Counted from the stretch's first letter, positions 1 through 8,014 are shown. The stretch: DNA of 18,800 nt from an uncultured Eubacteriales bacterium (GCA_934636325.1 CAKUAK010000051.1:1-18800), one strand, 5' to 3'. The notes: generated from the letters alone by a model not told the origin. Numbers and translations are program-made.

Positions 1-2
1 TA

Positions 3-95
3 TGGAATTGCATGAAGTTATATAGTGGACATTTGTGCAGAAAATACGCTGAAATCAAGAATTATCGGTATTTATGGAGTAATATTGAGATATAG
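3..95 (+). CDS. possible C-terminal end of a gene cut by the window edge
   Basis: The third forward frame is open from the window start to a TAG at 93-95, about 30 codons. The other two forward frames stop by base 25. The reading is rich in Lys, Tyr, Asn and Trp and is more AT-rich than the rest of the window, so it may belong to a gene of different origin or may be non-coding. A rho-independent terminator (149-172) on the same strand fits a + strand gene ending here. I recognise no family. A chance open frame of this length is quite possible. Confidence 0.3.
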   Translation, partial: WNCMKLYSGHLCRKYAEIKNYRYLWSNIEI

Positions 96-148
96 AATCA
101 GATGAATCGCCCTCGATACCTAATTTCATTTTATCTTTCACCTATTCG

Positions 149-192
149 AAGCCCCCGTATATGCCGGGGCTTTCGCCTTTCGTTATTTTTCT
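149..192 (+). terminator. rho-independent terminator
   Basis: A 7-bp stem (AAGCCCC 149-155 with GGGGCTT 166-172) is followed by a broken T-rich stretch ending in TTTTT (186-190). It would end transcription entering from the left edge. Confidence 0.6.
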
Positions 193-468
193 CGATCACG
201 CACGCGCCTTATGGCCATACCGAGACCCGTGATCCCGTGCGCGGACATTATTTTCGCCGCCGCGGGCGCATCCGGCCTTATGCCGTTCCGGCCGCCGCTT
301 CCTTAAAAAGAAATGTACGGCAATGTGATTGCAGCACATCGGGCTTTTTTTCTCAATAGTCAAGTTGCCCTTGGGTCGGCCGCGCCTCCATAGCATCGCC
401 GGTGCCGTCAATATCAAAGCTGCCGCTTCCATGCCCCGAGGTAATGGTGAGATATATAACAAAGGTAT
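173..468. other. gene-free stretch of about 300 bases
   Basis: I see no convincing gene here. Short open frames lack ribosome binding sites and have no recognisable composition. There is a short inverted repeat (GATCACG 194-200 with CGTGATC 228-234). A weak hairpin (ATGTG 323-327, CACAT 335-339) is followed by a run of seven T (345-351), which could be another weak + strand terminator. No T-box, riboswitch or tRNA signature was found, although an amino acid transporter operon follows. Confidence 0.5.
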
Positions 469-498
469 TTGACACAACTAATAACTCTGCTGTATAAT
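469..498 (+). promoter_or_regulatory. sigma-A-type promoter of the amino acid ABC operon
   Basis: A perfect -35 TTGACA (469-474) and a perfect -10 TATAAT (493-498) are separated by 18 bases. Transcription would start near 505, giving a leader of about 50 bases before the permease start at 554. The ribosome binding site AAAGGAG lies at 538-544. Confidence 0.85.
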
Positions 499-553
499 GT
501 ACACTGTTTCAGTATGAATAACAAAGTCTGCAAGCCGAAAGGAGCTTTTAAAT

Positions 554-1228
554 ATGAGTCAGCGTCTGATCGACCTTCTGGTCGATTCTTTCTGGAAAAT
601 ACTCATTCCCGGCTTTACGGCCACGATACCCCTTACCGTGATATCATTCTTTTTTGCAATGATAATCGCCACGGTGGTGGCCCTCATCCAGTTCGCAAAG
701 GTGCCGGTGCTTACCCCCATCGCCCGGTTTTACATATGGATAATTCGCGGCACCCCCCTTCTTGTCCAGCTTTTTGTCATATTCTTCGGCCTGCCGAATC
801 TGGGAATACTCTTAGAGCCCTTCCCCGCCGCCGTCATCGTCTTTGCCATAAACACCGGCGCGTATGACGCCGAGACCATCCGCGCCGCCCTCGAATCGGT
901 CCCAAGGGGACAGCTCGAAGCCGGAGAATGTGTCGGCCTTACATATTTCCAGACCATCCGGCGCATAGTCCTGCCCCAGGCCATGCGGACGGCCTTCCCA
1001 TCCCTTTCCAATTCGCTCATCGCCCTTGTAAAAGACACGTCGCTGGCCGCCAATGTCACCGTCACCGAAATGTTCATGACTACACAGCGCATCGTCGCCC
1101 GCACCTATGAGCCGCTGGCTCTTTACATTGAGGTCGGCCTTATATATCTGCTTTTCTCCACCGTTCTGACAAAGCTCCAGACCTATGGCGAAAAGCGCCT
1201 TAATTCCTATCAGAAGCAGGAGGACTGA
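554..1228 (+). CDS. polar amino acid ABC transporter permease
   Basis: This 224-residue inner-membrane protein is the channel subunit of a polar amino acid importer of the His/Glu/Gln/Arg/opine permease family. Hydrophobic helices are visible at about residues 19-45, 55-77, 85-103 and 188-207. The cytoplasmic coupling loop (about 104-125) reads ETIRAALESVPRGQLEAG and then GLT, the family's EAA loop that docks on the ATPase. It is followed by the typical PQAMRTAFP-type segment and a VKDTSLA motif. Length is normal for the family. The ATG follows AAAGGAG by 9 bases. It is the first gene of a three-gene operon, and the ATPase starts 3 bases after its stop. A single permease gene suggests a homodimeric channel. 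Confidence 0.93.
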   Translation: MSQRLIDLLVDSFWKILIPGFTATIPLTVISFFFAMIIATVVALIQFAKVPVLTPIARFYIWIIRGTPLLVQLFVIFFGLPNLGILLEPFPAAVIVFAINTGAYDAETIRAALESVPRGQLEAGECVGLTYFQTIRRIVLPQAMRTAFPSLSNSLIALVKDTSLAANVTVTEMFMTTQRIVARTYEPLALYIEVGLIYLLFSTVLTKLQTYGEKRLNSYQKQED

Positions 1229-1231
1229 GCC

Positions 1232-1975
1232 ATGCTGGAGATAAGAGATATAAGAAAATCCTTCGGCAAGACCGAGGTCCTTCGCGGCATAAGCCTCAAT
1301 GTCGAGCAGGGTGATGTCGCCGCCATACTGGGCCCAAGCGGCTCTGGCAAGACGACCCTTCTTCGCTGCGTCAATTTTCTTGAGACGGCCGACAGCGGCT
1401 CTCTCATCTTCGACGGCCGCGAATACAGGATGGGGCATGTCGGCAAAAGGGATATACTCGAATACCGCAAAAAGACGGCCTTTGTCTTTCAGAGCTACAA
1501 TCTCTTTCTGAACAAAACGGCTATCCAGAATGTCACCGAGGGCCTTGTCATCGGCCGCAAAATGGATAAAAATGAGGCCGAATATATCGGCATGAAGATG
1601 CTTGAAAAGGTCGGCATGGCCGACCGCAGCACATTTTACCCCAGTCAGCTTTCAGGCGGACAGCAGCAGCGCGTCGCCATTGCAAGGGCCCTTGCCACAC
1701 AGCCGGAGATCATCTTTTTCGACGAGCCGACCTCGGCTCTTGACCCCGAGCTGACCGGCGAGGTCCTCTCGGTCATGCGTCAGCTGGCCTCCGAGGGCAT
1801 GACCATGCTGGTCGTCACCCACGAGATGGGCTTTGCCCGCAATGTCTCCAACAAGGTCATCTTTATGGAGCAGGGCGTCGTCGTCGAGGAAGCTCCGCCC
1901 AGGGAGTTCTTCGCATCGCCGAGGGAAGAGCGCACCCGCGCCTTCCTGCGCACCATCAGCGGCCAGTTCGAATAA
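1232..1975 (+). CDS. polar amino acid ABC transporter ATP-binding protein
   Basis: This 247-residue cytoplasmic ATPase powers the importer. All nucleotide-binding motifs are intact: Walker A GPSGSGKTT (Lys40), Q-loop FVFQSYNLF, signature LSGGQQQR, Walker B IIFFDEPTSALDPE and switch His in VVTHEMGFA. The length and the EMGFAR context are those of the GlnQ/HisP-type subfamily. The ATG has a GGAGG ribosome binding site overlapping the end of the permease gene, and only 3 bases separate the two genes, so translation is probably coupled. The binding protein follows after 44 bases. Substrate cannot be read from this subunit. Confidence 0.95.
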   Translation: MLEIRDIRKSFGKTEVLRGISLNVEQGDVAAILGPSGSGKTTLLRCVNFLETADSGSLIFDGREYRMGHVGKRDILEYRKKTAFVFQSYNLFLNKTAIQNVTEGLVIGRKMDKNEAEYIGMKMLEKVGMADRSTFYPSQLSGGQQQRVAIARALATQPEIIFFDEPTSALDPELTGEVLSVMRQLASEGMTMLVVTHEMGFARNVSNKVIFMEQGVVVEEAPPREFFASPREERTRAFLRTISGQFE

Positions 1976-2019
1976 TTTCATTTGCTTTTAAATTTTAAAA
2001 CATAAAGGAGTAATGCAGA

Positions 2020-2874
2020 ATGAAAAAGACACGGATCACAGCCCTTCTGGCGGCCATGCTCATGGTGCTGGCGGCTGTCCTGACGGCCTGCGGCGGCAAC
2101 GACGGCCAGGCATCTCAGAACGGCAGCCAGACCGACGGCTCTCAGAACGAGACCTCCGGCGACCTCCTCGACCAGATCAAGTCCCGCGGAGAGATCACCG
2201 TCGCCATGGAAGGCACATGGGCCCCCTGGACCTATCACGACGAGAACGATAACCTTGTCGGATATGATGTCGAGGTGGCAAACGCCATTGCCGAAAAGCT
2301 CGGCGTAAAGGCCAATTTTGTCGAGGGCGAGTGGGACGGCCTGCTGGCCGGTCTTGACGCCGGACGCTATGACATCATGGTCAACGGCGTCGGCATCACG
2401 CCCGACAGAGAGGAAAAATACAACTTCTCTACCCCCTATGCCTATAACCGCACGGCCGTTATCGTCAGGGGCGATTACGATGAAATATCCTCGATGGAGG
2501 ATCTGAACGGCAAAAAGACGGCCAACACCATCTCCAGCACCTATGCCACCCAGGCCGAAGCCTATGGCGCCGAGGTCACCGGCGTAGACGACCTCAACCA
2601 GACCATCGAGCTGCTTCTGGCCGGGCGCATTGACGCCACCCTCAATGCCGAGGTCACCTTCTTCGATTACCTCAAGGCCCATCCCGACGCCAACGTCAAG
2701 ATCGCCGCCTATTCCGACGAGGTCGAGCAGGTCGCCATCCCCGTCCGCAAGAGCGACGACACGGCCACGCTTCTTTCGGCCATCAACGATGCCCTTGCCG
2801 AAATGGATAAGGACGGCACCCTCGCGTCTCTGTCCGAAAAATACTTCGGAACCGATATCTCCAAGGCCGAATAG
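2020..2874 (+). CDS. amino acid ABC transporter substrate-binding lipoprotein
   Basis: This 284-residue lipoprotein is anchored outside the membrane and delivers an amino acid to the permease. It has a lipoprotein signal peptide with lipobox LTAC (Cys24), then a Ser/Gln/Gly/Asp-rich linker to about residue 48. A family 3 solute-binding domain follows, with GYDVEVANAIAEKLG, EWDGLLAGLDAGRYD and TPDREEKYNFSTPY. The last segment is the signature of this family. The sequence style (WDGLLAGLDAGRYD, then NGVGITPDRE) resembles cystine/polar amino acid binders such as TcyA/FliY, but this is an impression and does not assign a substrate. AAAGGAG precedes the ATG by 9 bases. A terminator follows the stop by about 17 bases, closing the operon. 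Confidence 0.93.
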   Translation: MKKTRITALLAAMLMVLAAVLTACGGNDGQASQNGSQTDGSQNETSGDLLDQIKSRGEITVAMEGTWAPWTYHDENDNLVGYDVEVANAIAEKLGVKANFVEGEWDGLLAGLDAGRYDIMVNGVGITPDREEKYNFSTPYAYNRTAVIVRGDYDEISSMEDLNGKKTANTISSTYATQAEAYGAEVTGVDDLNQTIELLLAGRIDATLNAEVTFFDYLKAHPDANVKIAAYSDEVEQVAIPVRKSDDTATLLSAINDALAEMDKDGTLASLSEKYFGTDISKAE

Positions 2875-2890
2875 CTTGGATCATCCATCG

Positions 2891-2926
2891 CTCTCCGCGC
2901 CCTCCCGGGCGCGGGGAGCTTTTTTC
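2891..2926 (+). terminator. rho-independent terminator of the ABC operon
   Basis: A GC-rich hairpin has stem CTCCGCGCCC pairing with GGGCGCGG(GG)AG around a TCCC loop, followed by CTTTTTTC. Confidence 0.85.
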
Positions 2927-2994
2927 GTCTTTTTCCGTTTTACATTACCTTTGGGGGCAAAATGTTTTGAAAAAGCAGTATCAGGGGCTTTTTG

Positions 2995-3058
2995 TACAAT
3001 TTATGTCACCCATTGTTTACAAATTATTAATCCAAAAAACAAGGCGCTAAACTATAAT
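2995..3058 (+). promoter_or_regulatory. candidate regulated promoter of the two-component operon
   Basis: A perfect -10 TATAAT lies at 3053-3058 with no good -35 at the expected distance (ATCCAA at 3030-3035). Upstream are two near-identical AT-rich elements in direct orientation, TACAATTTAT (2995-3004) and TACAAATTAT (3018-3027), 23 bp apart. A strong -10, weak -35 and spaced direct repeats are what activator-dependent promoters of OmpR-family regulators look like. Autoregulation is an inference. Confidence 0.4.
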
Positions 3059-3132
3059 AAAAGCAGCGGCGAGACCCGGATACTTCCGGGCGCTGCAGCT
3101 TTTCATATATTACCCGAAAGAGGTGCATATAC

Positions 3133-3816
3133 ATGCAGAAAACCATCCTCATCGTAGAAGACGACGCCAACATCCGCGAGCTTCTCAGGCTCTATCTCGA
3201 ACAGGAAGGCTATAAGGTCGAAACGGCGCAGGACGGAATGGAAGGGATGCGCGCCTTCAAGCGTGTCCACCCCGATCTTGTTCTGCTCGATCTCATGATG
3301 CCGGTCATGGACGGCACCCAGGTCATGAAGCAGATCCGCGAAATCTCCAAGACCCCCGTCATCATGCTTACGGCAAAGGGAGAGACCTTCGACAAGGTGG
3401 CCGGACTTGACCTGGGCGCCGACGATTATGTCACAAAGCCCTTCGAGACCCGCGAGCTTATCGCCCGCATCCGCGCCGTCCTCCGCCGCTACGGCGATGA
3501 CGAAGCCCCAAAAAAGCTGGAGTTCGACAACCTTATCATCGACAAGGAATCCTATAACATAACCGTCAAGGGCAAGAAGATGGAGATCCCGCCCAAAGAG
3601 ATCGAGCTCCTGTACTTCCTTGCCTCCTCCCCCAACAGGGTGTTCACCCGCGCCCAGCTTCTCGACGACGTCTGGGGCTTTGATTATTTCGGCGACACGC
3701 GCACGGTCGACGTCCACGTCAAGCGCCTGCGTGAAAAGCTCCAGGACGTATCCCCCAAGTGGGAAATAAAGACAGTATGGGGAGTCGGCTATAAGTTCGA
3801 GCTGCTTGATAAATAG
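3133..3816 (+). CDS. OmpR/PhoB-family response regulator
   Basis: This 227-residue cytoplasmic transcription factor is the partner of the histidine kinase that follows. The receiver domain (about 1-120) has the acidic pocket (Glu9-Asp10-Asp11), the phospho-acceptor Asp53 in LVLLDLMMP, Thr80 in MLTAK, and Lys102 in YVTKPF. The C-terminal winged-helix DNA-binding domain (about 128-227) contains PPKEIELLYFLASSPNRVFTR and ends in the wing segment RTVDVHVKRLREKL then TVWGVGYKF, the diagnostic end of OmpR-family regulators. The ATG follows an AAAGAGGTG ribosome binding site. The kinase gene begins 29 bases downstream. Its targets are unknown; the protease gene in the same cluster is an obvious candidate. 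Confidence 0.95.
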   Translation: MQKTILIVEDDANIRELLRLYLEQEGYKVETAQDGMEGMRAFKRVHPDLVLLDLMMPVMDGTQVMKQIREISKTPVIMLTAKGETFDKVAGLDLGADDYVTKPFETRELIARIRAVLRRYGDDEAPKKLEFDNLIIDKESYNITVKGKKMEIPPKEIELLYFLASSPNRVFTRAQLLDDVWGFDYFGDTRTVDVHVKRLREKLQDVSPKWEIKTVWGVGYKFELLDK

Positions 3817-3845
3817 CGCAGCCCGGGCAATGCCGGAAAGCATTT

Positions 3846-5276
3846 ATGAAAGGAATATTCTTTCGAAACTTCATCATATACGCCATCGTCATCCTGCTGA
3901 GCTTCAGCGCCCTGGGCAGTACCTTTGCCTATCAGATAAACCAGTTCGCCCTTCAGGAAAAGATGAACATGCTGACCGAGACGGCCGACAAGGCCACCGA
4001 GAGCACGGTATCCTATCTTGAAAACAGCGCCATCATTGCCGACATCGCCCCGGCGGCCAAAATATACCGGACGACGATGACACAGCTGGCCGACGACTGT
4101 GACGGCGTCATATTTGTCACCGATTCAGAGGGTGCGATGCTTCTTGTCGCCGATACGAGCGGCTGTTATTCCCAGCAGGGCGGATATGTCCCGCAGAAGG
4201 CCGTTTCAGAGGTCATAAGCAGCGGCAGCTATTACGAGATATCCGATTTTAACGGATATCTCTCTTCAAGTCATTTTATCCTGGGAAAATCGGCCGTCAT
4301 ACAGGACAGCATACAGCCCGAGATACTCATCTTCACGGCAATCCCGTCGGAGGGCACGCTGACCTTCTTTGTCAACATTCTTTCGACCTTCTTTTTCATG
4401 ACGATATGCGTCATGGCCCTGACCCTTATCGTCACATACTTTATAACATGGTCGTCGGTCAAGCCCCTCAAACAGATAGCCGCGGCGGCAAAGCAGTTTG
4501 CCCGCGGCGATTATTCGGCCCGCATCCCCCTGCCCTCTCACCATGACGAGGTGTTCGAAATGGCGGCCAGCTTCAACAACATGGCCGAGTCGATAGCCAA
4601 CAACGAGATGATGCGGCGCGATCTTATCGCAAACGTATCTCACGACCTGCGCACCCCGATGACGACCATCGGCGGCTTTGTCGACGGCATACTCGACGGC
4701 ACGATCCCGCCGGAAAAACAGGCTTATTATCTCGGGATAGTTTCTTCCGAAATAAAGCGTCTGTCCCGTCTGGCCAACGGCATGCTGACCGTTTCGCGTC
4801 TCGAATCGAGCGACACCCTTACAAAAGCGCCCTTTGATATAAGCGAGATGGTCTATCGCATCGCCTTCAGCTTCGAGCAGAAGATCAACGAGAAAAAGAT
4901 CGAGCTCGAGCTCGATATCCCTGAAAGCTGCACGGTCAACGCCAACCACGACGCCATATTCCAGGTAATATATAACCTCTTTGACAATGCCCTCAAGTTT
5001 GTCAACGACGGCGGATCGCTGAAGATATTCATGGCGGTCAAAGGCGGTCGGCTTCAATTCAATATCCAGAACACCGGCAGCGAGATCGACCCCGAGAGCC
5101 TTAAATACATCTTCGAGCGCTTCTATAAAAGCGACAAGTCCAGGGGCAATAACCCCAACGGCTCGGGTCTTGGGCTCTATATATCCAAGACGATAATCGG
5201 CAAGCACGGCGGAGATATATATGCCAAAAGCCAGGACGGCAAGACAGAGTTCTGCTTCAACATCCCGGCAAACTGA
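3846..5276 (+). CDS. membrane sensor histidine kinase
   Basis: This 476-residue kinase phosphorylates the regulator encoded just upstream. A first membrane helix (about 8-28) and a second (about 175-202, rich in Phe, Met and Ile) enclose an extracytoplasmic sensor domain of about 145 residues that I cannot assign. A HAMP linker follows (about 203-255, SSVKPLKQIAAAAKQFARGDYS). The dimerisation box has His266 in NVSHDLRTPMTTI. The catalytic domain carries the N box (IYNLFDNALKF) and the G2 box (GSGLGLYISKTI), so it should be active. The architecture is like PhoR/ResE-type kinases without a PAS domain. Its stop codon overlaps the ribosome binding site of the HtrA-like gene, so the three genes are probably one operon. 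Confidence 0.94.
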   Translation: MKGIFFRNFIIYAIVILLSFSALGSTFAYQINQFALQEKMNMLTETADKATESTVSYLENSAIIADIAPAAKIYRTTMTQLADDCDGVIFVTDSEGAMLLVADTSGCYSQQGGYVPQKAVSEVISSGSYYEISDFNGYLSSSHFILGKSAVIQDSIQPEILIFTAIPSEGTLTFFVNILSTFFFMTICVMALTLIVTYFITWSSVKPLKQIAAAAKQFARGDYSARIPLPSHHDEVFEMAASFNNMAESIANNEMMRRDLIANVSHDLRTPMTTIGGFVDGILDGTIPPEKQAYYLGIVSSEIKRLSRLANGMLTVSRLESSDTLTKAPFDISEMVYRIAFSFEQKINEKKIELELDIPESCTVNANHDAIFQVIYNLFDNALKFVNDGGSLKIFMAVKGGRLQFNIQNTGSEIDPESLKYIFERFYKSDKSRGNNPNGSGLGLYISKTIIGKHGGDIYAKSQDGKTEFCFNIPAN

Positions 5277-5289
5277 GGTGAGAAAATTG
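5275..5289 (+). promoter_or_regulatory. ribosome binding site that sets the TTG start of the HtrA-like gene
   Basis: GAGGTG (5275-5280) overlaps the kinase stop codon (TGA 5274-5276) and sits 6 bases before TTG 5287-5289. An in-frame GTG at 5278 lies inside this site and has no site of its own. The overlap suggests coupling to kinase translation. Confidence 0.7.
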
Positions 5290-6564
5290 CTAAGCGATAA
5301 AAGAAATAAAAGCGACGGCGACGACGATCATTCGTACTATTACGAGAACATGCCCTTCCGCAGCTATGATGAGATAATGGCCCGGCGCAGGCGCGCCGCC
5401 CTAAGGCGAAGGGGCTGTCTTTTCGGTTTTCTCATAATTTTGATCATAACGATGTCGGCCGTCACCATTGGACTTTTCAGCGGCGGCTTCATCTTCCGCC
5501 GCATGGTCAACGGCACGACGCCCTCCGATGCTTCCCAAAGCCAGAACGACCAGACCGTCACCGGCCGCGAAGACACCAACAAAAGCGGCTTTACCCTCGA
5601 TACCCGTCAGCCCTCGGGGGATGAAAGCCAGCTTATCACGACCTATGATGTCAGCGGCGTCGTGGAGCATGCGCGTCAGAGCGTCGTCGGCATAGTCTCC
5701 GAGAGCTATTCCAGCTTTTCGACAAGCGATTCAGGCTCCGGCATAATCATGAGCGACGATGGATATATCGTCACCAACAATCATGTCATCTCGGGCGGGG
5801 ACAGCATAACCGTCGTGCTCTATGACGGCACGAATTATCCGGCTTATCTCATCGGCTCCGACCCCTATTCTGACATCGCGGTGCTGAAGATACCCTGCAC
5901 CGATCTCACCCCGGCCGACTTCGGCGATTCCGACACGCTGACGGCGGGAGAACCGGCCATTGCCATCGGCAACCCCGGCGGTATACAGCTCCAGGGCACC
6001 GTAACGGCCGGTATAATCTCGGCCACCAACCGCGAGATCACCATCGACAGCAATACGATGGAGCTTATCCAGACCGACGCCTCGATCAACCCCGGCAACT
6101 CGGGCGGGCCGCTTCTCAACAGATACGGCCAGGTCATCGGCGTCACATCGGCAAAGATATCGGCCTCGGGCTATGAGGGCATCGGCTTCGCCATCCCGAT
6201 AAACACCGTCAAGCCGATCGTCGAAGAGCTGGTCTCCGACGGATATGTATCCGGGCGTCCCCTTGTCGGCGTATCGGTCAGGACGGTCAGCCAGCTTGCC
6301 GCCACCTTCTACGGCCTGCCCCGCGGCCTTATGGTCGACGTTATCGCCGAGGACTCCGGCGCGGCAAGGGTCGGGCTTCAGACCGGCGACATAATAACCC
6401 ATCTGTGCGGCAGCCCCGTGCGTTCGGTCTCCGACGCCTGCACCATCAGGAATCAGTATAAGGCCGGCGATACCGTTACACTTACCTATTACCGCAATGG
6501 CGCCGTCCACGATATCGAGTTCGTGCTCGACGAACAGCAGGATCAGACCGGATATGATTTCTGA
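5287..6564 (+). CDS. membrane-anchored HtrA/DegP-like serine protease with PDZ domain (TTG start)
   Basis: This trypsin-like protease of the HtrA family would degrade or refold damaged proteins at the outer face of the membrane. I choose the TTG at 5287 (425 residues) because GAGGTG at 5275-5280 lies 6 bases ahead; an upstream ATG at 5221 is deep inside the kinase gene with no such site. The N-terminus is charged and cytoplasmic (Arg-rich at 33-42). One membrane helix follows (about 44-66), then a Ser/Thr/Gln linker. The catalytic triad is complete: His166 (TNNHVI), Asp196 (SDIAVL) and Ser272 (NPGNSGGP). A single C-terminal PDZ domain (about 330-418) contains GLQTGDIITHLCG. The gene follows the kinase by 10 bases. 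A two-component pair beside an HtrA protease recalls the WalRK-HtrC arrangement and points to envelope stress. Confidence 0.93.
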   Translation: MLSDKRNKSDGDDDHSYYYENMPFRSYDEIMARRRRAALRRRGCLFGFLIILIITMSAVTIGLFSGGFIFRRMVNGTTPSDASQSQNDQTVTGREDTNKSGFTLDTRQPSGDESQLITTYDVSGVVEHARQSVVGIVSESYSSFSTSDSGSGIIMSDDGYIVTNNHVISGGDSITVVLYDGTNYPAYLIGSDPYSDIAVLKIPCTDLTPADFGDSDTLTAGEPAIAIGNPGGIQLQGTVTAGIISATNREITIDSNTMELIQTDASINPGNSGGPLLNRYGQVIGVTSAKISASGYEGIGFAIPINTVKPIVEELVSDGYVSGRPLVGVSVRTVSQLAATFYGLPRGLMVDVIAEDSGAARVGLQTGDIITHLCGSPVRSVSDACTIRNQYKAGDTVTLTYYRNGAVHDIEFVLDEQQDQTGYDF

Positions 6565-6593
6565 TTGATTTTTCCGCCTGACTGCTTTATTAT
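6565..6593 (+). promoter_or_regulatory. candidate promoter of the GNAT gene
   Basis: TTGATT (6565-6570), a 17-base spacer, and TATTAT (6588-6593), which overlaps a TATAAT at 6591-6596. It begins immediately after the protease stop codon and would give a leader of about 30 bases before the acetyltransferase. Confidence 0.5.
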
Positions 6594-6631
6594 AATAAAT
6601 ACCCAAAACCAACAAAAAGAAGGTAAGCAAT

Positions 6632-7150
6632 ATGCAGGAAGAGATCAAACCGGTCCTCGTTCCGGCCCTGCCTGAGGATCTTGACGAAATATATGCCCTC
6701 TGCCGTCTGGCAGCCTCCGAGACCAAGACCACCGATTGGGACGACGAATATCCGTCCCGTGATATACTTCGCAATGACATTGCCCTGCACAGGCTCTGTA
6801 AGGTCGTGCATGAGGGGCAGATAATCTCGATCATGCTCTTCTGCTCCTGGGGCGACTATACTGCCAACGACGAGGCCGAGGATATAACGACATGGGATCC
6901 CGAGATAAAAAATCCCTGCGCTCTGGCCCGCTTCTGTGTATCCCCCAAGCTCCAGGGTCACGGCCTCGGCCGCAAGGTCATGCTGGCCTCGCTCGAACAC
7001 GCCAGAGAGCTGGGCTATGACGGCGTTTTCTTCCACGCCTCAAAGGCCAACCCCGTTACCCTCCACCTCTATGATTCGATCGGCTTCCATCGCGCCGGAG
7101 AGGTCAGCGAGTACGGCTGTGATTTCGTCTGCTATGAGATGAAGTTCTAA
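6632..7150 (+). CDS. GNAT-family N-acetyltransferase
   Basis: This 172-residue cytoplasmic enzyme is predicted to transfer an acetyl group from acetyl-CoA to an amine. The central strand and the acetyl-CoA pyrophosphate loop are clear: ARFCVSPKLQGHGLGRKVM, with the QGHGLG loop at 108-113. A helix rich in Leu and Glu follows, then ASKANPVTLHLYDSIGFHRAGEV, the usual C-terminal segment of the fold in which the Tyr acts as general acid in many members. The N-terminal half (PALPEDLDEIYALCRLA) is typical of the family. An AGAAGG ribosome binding site precedes the ATG. The substrate cannot be inferred. It is probably transcribed on its own, between a promoter at 6565 and a terminator at 7163. Confidence 0.88.
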   Translation: MQEEIKPVLVPALPEDLDEIYALCRLAASETKTTDWDDEYPSRDILRNDIALHRLCKVVHEGQIISIMLFCSWGDYTANDEAEDITTWDPEIKNPCALARFCVSPKLQGHGLGRKVMLASLEHARELGYDGVFFHASKANPVTLHLYDSIGFHRAGEVSEYGCDFVCYEMKF

Positions 7151-7162
7151 TAATACCGGCTA

Positions 7163-7199
7163 AAAAGGTCTGCGGTTTTTCGCCGCAGACCTTTTCTTA
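7163..7199. terminator. bidirectional terminator between the GNAT gene and the spoIIQ-like gene
   Basis: A perfect 13-bp stem, AAAAGGTCTGCGG (7163-7175) with CCGCAGACCTTTT (7183-7195), encloses a 7-base loop. A/T tracts on both sides allow it to work for both converging genes. Confidence 0.9.
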
Positions 7200-7955
7200 T
7201 TTCAGCTTTAAGCCGGCGGGATCGACATACTCCCCGTCCTTCAGTACGGAAAGATGGATATGGGGCTCCAGACGGCTCTCGGTCTTATTCGTGCTGCCGG
7301 CCGCGCCGATCTCCTGCCCGGCCTCGACCGTCATCCCCTCGCCCATCGTCGTATTTGCCGCAAGGCCGCAATAGACGCTCTGGTAACCGCCGTCATGCTC
7401 GATGACTATGACCGTGCCCAGCAGCTTGTCCTCGTACACGCGGCTGACAGCGCCGCCCGCGATAGCCACGACGGAGTCTCCGTCACTGCACGCGATGTCG
7501 ATCCCGTTGTGTGTGCGCCAGTCGTCCATCGTGCGGTCATATACCAGCGTGTCCATCGAATAACCGCGGATGACCTCGCCCGAGACCGGCATAAGGTATT
7601 CGGGCGTTTTACTGAAAAGCCATGTCTCCTCGGCCTTTCCAGGCGTTTTTGCCGGTTTTTCGGGAACGGTCGGAGCATCCGAGGATGCCGGGTTCTCCTC
7701 CTGTTCGAGCCTGACCGTCACATCGGGGATCTCCGGCATATTGTCCGGCAGGATATCGGCACCCGACGGGATGCCCGCCGAAAGGCCCTCCCCCATGCCT
7801 ATACCGGCCGTGTTATCATCGTCGGGGAAAAAGAAAAGGACATAACCCGAAATGCCTATTGCAATGACGCAAAGCATAAGGATTATGTAAAAACCCTTAT
7901 CCTCGGCAAAGTTTATCAGCTTGCCCAGCGCTCCCCCGCCTTTATCGTTATTCAT
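7197..7955 (-). CDS. spoIIQ: SpoIIQ-like M23 (LytM) peptidase-domain protein
   Basis: This 252-residue, single-pass membrane protein has a short cytoplasmic N-terminus, one helix (about 21-43), a Pro/Glu/Ala-rich linker (about 44-115) and a C-terminal LytM/M23 domain (about 120-250). In spore formers SpoIIQ sits in the forespore membrane and binds SpoIIIAH across the intermembrane space during engulfment. The zinc ligands appear complete: HxxxD at His149/Asp153 and HxH at His232/His234. The family is known to be degenerate in Bacillus subtilis but intact in Clostridioides, so this copy fits the clostridial type. It starts 59 bases downstream of spoIID, with GGAGGTG 8 bases before the ATG. The SpoIIQ call rests on the spoIID neighbour and the architecture; a vegetative M23 protein is the alternative. 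Confidence 0.82.
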   Translation of the reverse strand: MNNDKGGGALGKLINFAEDKGFYIILMLCVIAIGISGYVLFFFPDDDNTAGIGMGEGLSAGIPSGADILPDNMPEIPDVTVRLEQEENPASSDAPTVPEKPAKTPGKAEETWLFSKTPEYLMPVSGEVIRGYSMDTLVYDRTMDDWRTHNGIDIACSDGDSVVAIAGGAVSRVYEDKLLGTVIVIEHDGGYQSVYCGLAANTTMGEGMTVEAGQEIGAAGSTNKTESRLEPHIHLSVLKDGEYVDPAGLKLK

Positions 7956-8014
7956 TTTATCAGCACCTCCAAGGCTATTATCGCCCCGCGGCGCTGTCTT
8001 TATTCAGTTTTGAT

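Noticed and set aside
173..468. Possible T-box or riboswitch ahead of the amino acid transporter
   Set aside because: No T-box specifier/antiterminator bulge sequence and no known riboswitch core was found. The region also lies upstream of the strong promoter at 469, so it would not be in the transporter mRNA.
1978..2682. - strand open frame opposite the binding lipoprotein
   Set aside because: Shadow of the substrate-binding protein, whose lipobox and family signature are clear.
4266..5207. Long - strand open frame (313 codons) opposite the histidine kinase
   Set aside because: Antisense shadow; the kinase motifs on the + strand explain the region completely.
5221..5286. ATG start at 5221 for the HtrA-like protease
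   Set aside because: It would overlap the kinase gene by 56 bases, has no ribosome binding site, and adds a sequence that simply mirrors the kinase C-terminus in another frame.
5731..6834. Long - strand open frame (367 codons) opposite the HtrA-like gene
   Set aside because: It is a shadow of the GC-rich codon pattern: the + strand frame has an intact catalytic triad and PDZ domain, and the antisense reading has no ribosome binding site or family features.
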